DNA from: Bacteroidaceae bacterium | GTDB lineage: Bacteria > Bacteroidota > Bacteroidia > Bacteroidales > Bacteroidaceae | NCBI GenBank assembly: GCA_017616445.1 | Contig: JAFZYE010000051.1 | Coordinates: 19,529 to 83,528 of the forward strand | Reading direction: 5' to 3' | DNA: 64,000 bases | Shown: positions 51,773 to 61,700 of the stretch, piece after piece | How positions within the stretch are numbered: position 1 is the stretch's first letter | Layout of the letters: every line of letters starts with the position of its first letter | The notes under the pieces: model-generated | What the model was told of the DNA's origin: nothing | Seen by the model: only the letters and a program-made list of their open reading frames with translations | The model's database searches: none | Made by a program: the position numbers and the translations under genes

Positions 51773-52606
51773 TTAGAATTCGACTGGGACAATGATAAAG
51801 TTGCCATTCAGTGTGATAGCTATCGGGAAGGTGTAGACACCACCCTTATCGGCACTATAGTAGCGGAATTGTACGTGGTTCGTTGTGCTGTTACTGTAGG
51901 CTTCTATCTGCCATGTGACGGAAGCAGAGGGTTCTGGTTCGGCTACACCAAGGCATTCGTCGCCACAGAAAACACCCAGCAGGTCGTTCGGGGTTATGGT
52001 GAACGGCAGCTCATTAGAGTGCTCGATAAAAACGGTGGTGTTATTGGGGTACTTTGTGTTACCGTCTCCTGGCCGTAATACCCATTGGTAAGCACTGGTC
52101 ATCAGGTTATTTGGCTCAAATGTTGGCCTCCAACTAGTGGGTCTGCTCATTAAGTGCAAATTGTCGCAATAGTAGCGCAGTTCCATCGGTTGTCCAACCT
52201 CTTCACTGCTACCTTTGACGTGTAAGAGATAAGTCACTCCGCCATTCTTCATCACATTGCGATAGCTTACACCACGGCATTCGTCGTTGAGGAATACGGC
52301 CAGCAGATCATTATCGGATGAATACTTCAGAAAACTATCATCCAGCGTGGCCATCAGGTCCATGCTGCATTCAAACTTCGTAGGGTCTGGTTCCTGCCAG
52401 TCGGGGCGTGCGACATCGGATGACCAGTCGACCTCCCAATTGGGACGTTGTGCTGCCACGAATGTGGGCCGCTCGTCCTTGTGCGGGTCGTCGTTGTCGT
52501 CGGATGAGCAACCACAGAGGAGGCATAGGAAGAGGATAAGCCCCCCTCTTATCCCCCCGAATGGGGGGAAGATATATTCCTGTAATTTATTAGCCATTGT
52601 TGTCAT
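51773..52606 (-). CDS. Surface lipoprotein with two repeated beta domains
   Basis: A 277-residue lipoprotein (start 52606, or 52597 at the next Met). After the Cys of CGCSS comes an acidic tether and two similar domains: DLLAVFLNDECRGVSY...LRYYCD (about 95-180) and DLLGVFCGDECLGVAE...FRYYSA (about 200-277). The same fold pattern (LIAFADGAIVGETEL, DIVSVFDSKGRCMGVG) occurs near the C-terminus of the giant protein encoded next door, so the two may work together. Oddity: part of the signal peptide's n/h-region (IFPPFGGIRGGL) is encoded by a palindromic repeat at 52537-52573. Confidence 0.7.
   Translation of the reverse strand: MTTMANKLQEYIFPPFGGIRGGLILFLCLLCGCSSDDNDDPHKDERPTFVAAQRPNWEVDWSSDVARPDWQEPDPTKFECSMDLMATLDDSFLKYSSDNDLLAVFLNDECRGVSYRNVMKNGGVTYLLHVKGSSEEVGQPMELRYYCDNLHLMSRPTSWRPTFEPNNLMTSAYQWVLRPGDGNTKYPNNTTVFIEHSNELPFTITPNDLLGVFCGDECLGVAEPEPSASVTWQIEAYSNSTTNHVQFRYYSADKGGVYTFPIAITLNGNFIIVPVEF
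52537..52573. repeat. C/G palindromic element forming part of a signal peptide
   Basis: CCCCCCTCTTATCCCCCCGA then ATGGGGGG, read in frame on the minus strand as FPPFGGIRGGL directly before ILFLCLLCGC. Confidence 0.82.
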
Positions 52607-52650
52607 ATTGATGTATTTGTTTTGTTCATTTACAATTAATATTTAATAGT

Positions 52651-52744
52651 GAGTGGTGGGAGGTTAGAGGTGAGAGAATACCATAGGATGTATACACCTG
52701 CGAACATCCCTCTTACCTCTTACTCCTTACCTCTTACCTCTTTT
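52651..52744. repeat. 95-bp composite repeat element, copy B (inverted relative to copy A)
   Basis: Reverse complement of 3636-3730 with a few substitutions. It keeps the arms and the core (CCATAGGATGTATACACCTG against the complement of AGGTGTTAACATCCTATGG). It fills most of the gap downstream of the giant gene. Confidence 0.88.
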
Positions 52745-52753
52745 AAGGGTATT

Positions 52754-55700
52754 CTATTTCACGATTATCTTTTTACCGTTCATGATATATACGCCACGTT
52801 GAGTTGGACGCTTGTCGAGCTTGAAGCCCTGCAAGGTGTACCAGCCTATCAGATGGCCGATGTCAGATGGCTGATGTACGAAGCTGATCTTGGTCGGCAG
52901 GTCAGGTGTTCCGCTGACTCCATTTTTCTGGTAAGTCAGGACTTCGTTCGTGGATGCAATGATGTCGCCTGCACGCTCAATGGCGAACGAGACTGGAGTT
53001 GCCTTCTCGCCTGCAATGGTGAGGAAGAACAGCTCCTTGGAGTCGAGTGACATGAGTTCTGTCTCGCCGACGATTGCTCCATCGGCAAAGGCAATCAGTT
53101 TGTCGCCTTGCTGCACGTCGATGCCTTCAGCAGCTGCTGTCATGACCATGTTGTCGGCGTAGCTCTCAGCCATCGGAGCTCGCTTGGCCGTACCAGTTCC
53201 TTCAAAGAAGGTGGCGTTCGCTTCATGGTATGGATAGGTGAACGTAGCAGGTTCTTTGCCCTGGCGATAGAGCATATATCCCTCGCCTGGTTTCATGTAT
53301 TGCAGATTACCCTTCCATCCTCGTGAATTGTTAGCACCTTCAGAGAACATCGCAAACGAGGTCTTGTTCTTCACCACATCACCGTCCTTTGCTTCTTCCA
53401 GATAGTCGGCGAGTGCAGTCGATACAGGCAGGTTGACCAACGGTGTATAACCGATGCTGTTCCATCCGTTCTGTACGGTGATGGTACGATCGCCCTTGGC
53501 CTTCACTGCGCTACCATATAATTCGACGATGGTGTACTCGCTTACCTTCACACGGTAGCTGTGACCGATGTTGAGGTGGAGGTCGTCAAGTTGTTTAGAT
53601 CCTTTGTTCGAAATCCATTGGCCGTCCTGATAGAGCAGTGAGATGTTATGGGTCTCGTCGGACAGCATATCCCCTTCCTTCCATGTGAACCAACTCAACA
53701 GATCCTTGACGTAATAATAGTCGTCGTTGAGCACATTCAATGATACCCAGTTCCAACCTGGCCACAATGGGATGCTCTGTATGTATTGGTCGGAAGCTCT
53801 CAGCACGATAGGATTCTTGGTGCTTCCTTCGAGGGTTTCAGGCTGGAAGTTGACTTCCTTCGATGGTTTGAGTACCATCGTCTTGCCTGTCTCGTAGTGC
53901 CACAGTTTGAAGCCTAACTTACTTGAGGTCGTCATGCTGTCGCAGACGGTCAGGTAGACCAGACTCTCAGAAGATACAGGATCGTAGTTGACATTACCGA
54001 CACCCATGCAGCGGCCTTTACTGTCGAAGACGCTCACGATGTCGCGTGAGTCGGTGACGATGTCGTTTCCTATCTGTACGCGTGCCACAATGTTCATCGA
54101 GAACTGCATCATGTTGTCGTCCACCCACCAATCGGGTTTCGAGCCCTCTACGGTGATGTTCAGCGCAAGGGGTTCGTAGAGTCCGTTCTCGTCGGCGAGG
54201 TAGATGATGTCGTCGTAGGTTCCTGCGTTGATGTCCTTACTGATGGTGAATGTAAGGGTCTGCTCGCTCTGTGCCTCGATAATGTCTGTGGGGGTGTTCA
54301 CACTGAGCCACTTCGGCAACTTCTCTAACTTATAGGTATGTGCTGCACCGCTGTTGTTGATGATGTTGATGTTGAATATGCAATCATAATAACCAAGATC
54401 GAGCGTGGTCTTATACGTTTTCCTTTCCCATCGTAACGGATTACGGTCGATGAATACCGCCATCGTTGATGGTGAAGCGGTGTAGTTGCCGTTTAGGTCA
54501 GGGATGTCGTTCACGGTGACATAGACCATACGCTTGTTGATGCGGCTGTCGAGTTCGTCGATATTGACCAGCAGCTGGTTGTCACGACCTACATAGCTGA
54601 AGTTCAGGTTGCGCAGTTCCTCGTATGCCTGCATGGGTGCACTTGTGTTCTGGTTGACACGCTTCGTGATGTCGGCGATTGGATCGACGAATACACTGTC
54701 GTGTTCATCGGTCGGTTTGCCGTCGGGGTCGTATTGTATCTTCTTGTTGAGCACGTAAGGTTCTAAGGCGATGTCGCCGTTCTTCTGTCGTTCCTGACGA
54801 TCGAAGCCGAGATAGGTGATAAGACCCTTCTCTGATCCTCCGAGTGCCTTGTCGGTATAGCGTTTGATTAGCGAGATGGGGAGTGCTTGTTCGAACACAG
54901 CAATTCCGTCGAAATAACCTGTCAGCGGATTCTGCTGATGAACGACATCATTGCCCACTCCTGCTTCCTGCCATACCATGTTTCCTAAGTAGAACTTGCC
55001 CGTCATGCCTCCAAGTGAGTCGGTCGCAAATTGAGCCTTCATGTTGTTGTCGACATAGATGGTAGCTACCTGATAGGCGCGATTCACGGTCATGGCATAG
55101 TGGTGCCACTCGTCGTCGTCGAAGTTGTCTCCCAAGGTGTATTCACGTCCGTTGGAGCGGTATTTCAATGTCTTGCCTTCGAACCCGATGAAGAACTTGT
55201 CCTCGGCCTTCACATCGGTCTTGCGGCCAGAACCGTTACAGAGCAATGTGCCGTGACCCGATGAATTGGTCTTGAACCAGAACATCAGTGTGTAGTCCTG
55301 CTCGCTGGTGCGCTGGAAGAACTGTTCCTTCAGACGCAGACCCTTCACGTCGCGCTGTTCGGTCTTGTCGAGATAGAGCGACATGCCTGTTGGCTGTGCC
55401 CACGACGCACCGTTCAGCGACAGGTGGGCACCCTGAGCCAGGTCGGTAGCATAATCGCCCTTACCCTCGTTCATGGGGTAGTAGTCGGTCAGTCCCATCT
55501 CGTAGCCAGTCAGCAACTGGTTGCCGTAGGTGTCGAGTAGGGTAGCGTCCATCGCACGGTTCCATACGCGTGCCTGTAGCATGCGCCCTTTATAATAGGA
55601 GCGTTTGCTGACATCGGTCTGCTGAGTGGAACCGAAGACGAGCGGTCCGTAGCCACTGTAGGTCACGCTGTCCATCGAGGCATCAAGATTCTTGCTATAG

Positions 55701-58700
55701 AGGAAGAGCTTCTTCTGTTCGTTGTTCAGTACGAGTGCTACGCGCTGGAAGCCCTTGAAACTGATGACGTTGTTGCTCACCAGCACCTTGTCATCCACCA
55801 CAGCCTTGAGCCGTTTGTCCTTGGTGAGCCACAACTGGAGCTGCTTACCGTCGCGTCCGTGTGAGAAGATAGGCATTTCCTCATCCACATCATCGGGTTT
55901 GATCATCACCTCGACCGTCACACTCTTGTCGGCGAAGTTGCGGCGAGCCTCGCTCTGGGCATAACCATGACCCTGGAACTGAAGCGAAGGAGCTTCCTGG
56001 ATGCTGGTCTCGTTGGTCTCACCCTTCACCTCGAAGTTGGTCGTTGCTTGTAGGTAGTTGTACTCAATGTCTTCTGAGAAGTTGAACACGATGTTCTCGC
56101 CAGCTCCCAAGATGCCGTCTTTCGGTTCGGGCGATCCGAAGAGTTGTGGACGACGTGTGTCCTTCACCCCGCTGAGCACCTTCGATGCGTTGGTGAGGAA
56201 TCCGTTTCCGTTGCGGCAGAAGAGGACGGCACGGAGGTCGTAAGCTTTCTCCATCACGACTCCTTCACCGAAGAAGCGAGTGATGATGTTGCCGTTCTCA
56301 GGTATCATCGCCTTCGTGCCGCTTGCTGCAGCATAGATGGTCGAATCGTTATAATAGCCGCAAAGGTTCGTCCAGTAGTCGTCACCTCGTGTGGATTCCT
56401 TGTATTGGAACTCGATGTGGTCGAAATTCTTCTGGTTCTTATTGAATCCGCTGATGATGACCGGCATGTACCAGCCTTTACCTTTCTCATACTGCGCATC
56501 GGTATTCATAATCCATTTGTCGCCTGGAGTTGTGATAGCGATGTCGCCTGCTGTCTGCAGGTAGTGAACGTCGAACGACACGCTCTGCAGGGTCTTTGCG
56601 TCGCCTTGTGACAGTAGGGTCAGTCTCAGGTTTTCGTAGTCGAAGTCTTCGCTGGCCCACACTTCGATGGTCTTCTCTGTCACCTGTCCAGGATTGATCT
56701 GAACGGTACTTGGATTACCGCTTAACGGCATACCGTCCATCATGATCTTGGCACCCTTCGGATTCGAGGTCTCGTCGAGGTAGAGGTCGAAGAACGAATA
56801 GGCAGCCTCAGGCACCTCACTGTCGTTGGTCAGATAGAGTTTGAAACGAGCAGGCTGGTCGTAAGGCACGCCGCTCACGCTCTGCTTGTCCATCTTGATG
56901 ATTGGATTCTCGATTTTCTTCGTACGCTCGTCGAGCAATGTTCCTGGGTTATAAATCACTGTCTTACGTTCACCTTCGTATGGTCGGCAGGTAGCTCCAC
57001 CGCGAGTACGATAGACGAATCCGCGTGAGTAACGCCATTCGCGATTCTTGTAGTTATCGGGATACATTCCGTTCTTGATGGCATTGATGACTTCTGTGGC
57101 CTGTTTGTCGATGTTGCCCTCGACAAAGATGTCATAGTCGCCTGAAGTGGTGCCTTTAGTGAGATCGGAATTGACACGATAGACATCGAAGTCCAGATGA
57201 CTCCGCTTATCCATCGAGATGGTGAAACTCTCCTTGCGGTTGTATTTCTTTTCGTTGCCGTATGTACCATTGATGTCCAAACTCAGCACAGGTGTAATGC
57301 CTAACTTGAAGCCTGTGACGCCGAGGTGTACATCGGTGTCGATAATGGCGCTCGAACTATCGTCTGTCTTTCCGCCTGATGCTGACGAGAAGGCCTTTGC
57401 TATAGCATTAGTAACAACACTCGCAAGACCCACGGCCACATTTCCGATGTTCGACCAAGGGAATTTTATATATGCACTCGATGTTATGTCGGATGAGAAA
57501 TCTTCGCTGTATGTCAGGCCTGAAGCTCCGTCGATATCGAAGTTCTTCACCAGTTCAGACGCACCGAGTTTCTCTTGCTCGTTCTGGCTGATGGCTCCCA
57601 TCCACCATTGCAGCGATTGGCAGAAGTCTGCGATACGGTCTTCCTTCTTTCCCGTGTAGTCCTTAGGCAGGATGATCTGATAGTAGAGATTGCCTTCTGG
57701 TGCTTTCTCCATCTTGTTGGTGTAATAGACAGGCTCCAGGGTCGTCTTGCCTCCACTCTTTGTCACCTTGTAGTTCATCATACCGAAGTTCTCGTCCTCA
57801 GGTTTCAACATTGACCAATAGACGGGCTTACCCGATGCGTCAGCTTGTTTCTGGGCATCTTCCTTGCTGCCTGTGAACAGCTGCGACTTACATTGAGCTT
57901 CCAGGTCTGGTATGAGCTGGTCGATGATGTACTTCTGTGAATGCTGGAACACGGAGGAGATTTCGGGTGAGTAGGTCACCACTTCGTCGCGTACCAGGTG
58001 GATGGTATCGCCTTTTGCGTCATATCCTCTTGCAATCTCCAACGAGCTTCCTGCCATCACAGCTCCCTGTTGCTGTTTCCACATGCTGTGAGGAATGGCG
58101 CGGATGGCGAGGGCAGGTTTCAATATCAGGTTGGTTTCCGTTCCGATGTAAACGTCAGCATCTGCTCCCACCATGGTCTTGTCCGAGCTGGTAGAGATGT
58201 CTTCGTTACAGGTGATGGTGTACGAATAGGCATTCTTCTCCATGAAAGTAGCTACAAGGTCGATGTTGAATCCAAGTTTGTTCTTGGCACCATTGATGGT
58301 ACCTGTCTCGGCACCGATGCCCACGAAGCCCACATAGAACGAACTCTCTGCTCCCCATTGGAACGAGAAGGACAATCCGACCTTAGCTTGCATGTCGAGG
58401 GTGTAAGTGTATTTCAACATCGAACCCTTGCTGAGCTTAGCCGATGAAGTACCGCCTGGTGGGTCGCGCAGGATGTCGATGAGTTGTGGTTGCTTGATTG
58501 GAAGCACATCCTTCGCACCTGGTTTCGTTGCGATATTCAGGACGTATGCACGCAAAGGAGTAGCTTCGTAGTAAGTTCCGTCTAACAATAGCGTCATGGA
58601 GATGGTGCGCAGGGCATCGTCGCCTGTCAGCATGTAAGGTGTCTGCTTAGCCTTGATGGCATAAGTAGCCTCGCCTACGCTGTCCAGCAGCACGGAATCG

Positions 58701-61700
58701 CGATGGGTACTGCTCTCCATACCGTTATGGATGATGACCTTGCCGCCTGAGAGTCGCACGATATCGACTGTGTCGTTCTTAATGTCGTTGTTATAGTAGT
58801 ATTTCTCTGTAGCGGAAATCTTGAACGGATACGAGCGTTCCACGCTGAATACAGGGTGTCCGAAGGTATAGACGGCCTCGAGCGAGTCTTTCCTTCCTTC
58901 TGGCCAGTCTTTCTTCCTCTTTCCGTAGGCCAGTGTTACCTGTTCACGGTTTCCTGCAAGGTCTTTAGCCCAATAGTAGTGGTCACCGAAGTATTCGAAC
59001 TTGTCATAGACAGCCTGCTTGTAGTCGATGATGACAGGTGAGTGATAGATGCGGCTGTACTTAGCGTGATAGCTCACATCCACACTCTTGACGTCGTCTC
59101 CGTTAGCGTTCTTCCACAATCCCTCATAGTGATCGGTATGTGGTTTGATAGAGTCGGTCAGGTCAATCACATCGCCAGTCTGTCCATCCTGGAACAGGGT
59201 AGCATAGCCCTTAGCAGTAATCTGCTGTATTTTCCACTTCACAGGTGGCAGCATGACTTCGTACTCACCTGTATGGACGTCTGGACTGATCTCCATGCGA
59301 TGCAGGGTGGTGTGTACCAGTGTCTGGTATTCGTGTTTCTGGTCATGTGCCTTGTGTACAAACACTTCGTCGCGCACACTCTTCTTACTGTCTTGGATGT
59401 CCCACACGAGTCGTGACGAGTTGTCACCCTCGAGGGTGAGTACCAGTTTGAGTTCATCGCCGAGGTTGTTGCGTGAGAGTGAGTTGCCCAATGGGATGTC
59501 ACCCTGGTCTTTACCTCCGGCTACACGTCCGATGAGTTTCACACGTGTCTGGTCGTAGAAGTAGATGCCCGCCTTATCGATTGAGAAGTAGTACTGCGTG
59601 TTCACGGTATCTTTGTCTTCGTGGTAGAAGCCTTTCTGATAGAAGACGTGTCCGTCTTTCACCGCTTGGATGGAGTGATCGCCCTCCAGCATACGGAAGG
59701 AGTACTTACCTTCGTGGTCGGTCACCACTTTGCCAGCACCGTTATGCACTTCGCGTCCGTCAAGGAGGAACGATACGCCTTGTACTGGAATGCTCGTACC
59801 CTCATACTGTACATAGCCAGAGAACTTGACGCTCTTTTCTACGACGAATATCACACCCTTGACGGTGTTCTCGCCTGGCAAGGTGCCGAAGGTGACAGGT
59901 ATCGCACCCTTTGAGTATCCGTTCAGGTTCGGCATAGCTGAATAGCTGGTCTCGGTTTCGTTGATGTAGGGCAGTCCGCTTTTGAAGAAGTAACCGCTCT
60001 CGTCGGTCGTTACAGATACCTGGATGGTTCCATCCTTCGAGGTGATGTTGATCTGTTCGCCAGGAATACCGGTTCCGTCGGCAAATCGCAGGTAACCCTC
60101 AACGGTACCTGTCTGTACGCAATGGCCTGATTTCCACTCGGTGTCGTCGTAGGTAAGACCCTCGCAACTGTTCACACCACGCACGAAGTAGAAGTAGTTG
60201 TGTACCGGTGAGGTTGTCTTGTCCTCATACTGCATGTCTGTCAACTGGGATATAAGGCGCACGGTATCGTTCGACAGCGAGTCACGACGCCATACCTCGT
60301 AGTAATCGACTGCGTCGTCAGTAAGGTTGTTCCATGTCAGCACCACAGAACTCTGCAACGGTTCTATGCTGAGCGATGTGGGGTCGATATGACCAAGGTT
60401 CTCGTAGAAGAACTGTCCGTCGGGTATGGCTACGTCGGCCACACTGCCCGATACAGGTGTCGTGAACGACTTCTGCTCTACAGCAGGCACTCCGTCTTTC
60501 CAACACCAGTTGCTGGGGGCGGAGTCGCTTTGCTTACCCTGAACTGCACCGAAAGCTTTCTTGTAGAGGCAGTCCTCGAGGAGACCGAGTATAACATCGT
60601 CGTTCCGGCTGCGCACGAAGGTTTTGTGCGAATCCTTGTTATATTCATACATTGTTACGCTCCGTGGATTGAAATAACTGTTGGAGATGATGGTCGGGGT
60701 GACTTCGCGCCAACCGATGAATCCGCCGCAGTTCGAGGTGTTTCGCTCCAAGTAAGAGTAGTAGTCGAACAATCCGTCAAACAAGCAGTTGCTGATGTGC
60801 AGATTGCCTCCACTCGACACAATACCGACAAGTCCGCCATGCGATCCGTCACCATAGAAATTGCTCCTTATCATGACCTTTGAGCGGCAGTTCTCGATGA
60901 ACACATTGCCTTCGTTCACCTCTCCCACAATACCTGCAGCGAATTTCTGCTGGGTCGAGAGGACACCTTCTGTCGTCAGGTTACAGATGACGGCTCCGTT
61001 TGCTGCATGGAAAATAGGTGCCAGATTCGGTACATTCTGAAATGCCTGATTGTTGAAGTTGACGGTTAGCGAATGTCCGTTTCCGTTGAAGTTGCCCGTA
61101 TAGGGCTTACCGCTGTTATTATACACATAGCCTAAGTAGTATTGGGCATATTCTTCGGTATCCAGTGTGATATCGGCTGTCATGATGGCATTCATAATGG
61201 CCTTACGTGCAGGGTAGTCGTTATGACTCCAAATAGCGTTAGCATACTTCTTGAAGTCATCTTTGCTGTTCAGCACGGCGAAGACCTCGCTCGTTCCTTT
61301 TCCGATAGGCGATTTGCTGCCATCGACGATGAGTCGCATTTTGTAGGTGACGCACGAATGGGTGAGTTGCACTTCGGCTGTGCAGGCCTCTATCTGCTCT
61401 TCGGTGAGTGTGGTCACGATGCTGTCGGCCTTCGATCCGTCGCGACGGAAGGTCTGTATCTCCAGCTTCATCGCAGCACGTTTGTCCCATACGTAGTTGT
61501 GGCTGCTGTCGTTCTGCTTGTAGCTCCATTCCACCTTCACCTTCCGCTCCGTCTCGTTGCTCCACGCAGCCTTGGCTGCTGTAGGCTCAAGCAGCATGAG
61601 TGTGGACATCTGTGGCTGTACGTATGCCACGGTGGGGTTCTTGTCCATGCCCCAAAGTTGCTGGGTAGAGGCTCGGAACACACGGTAGCGTACCAACGGG

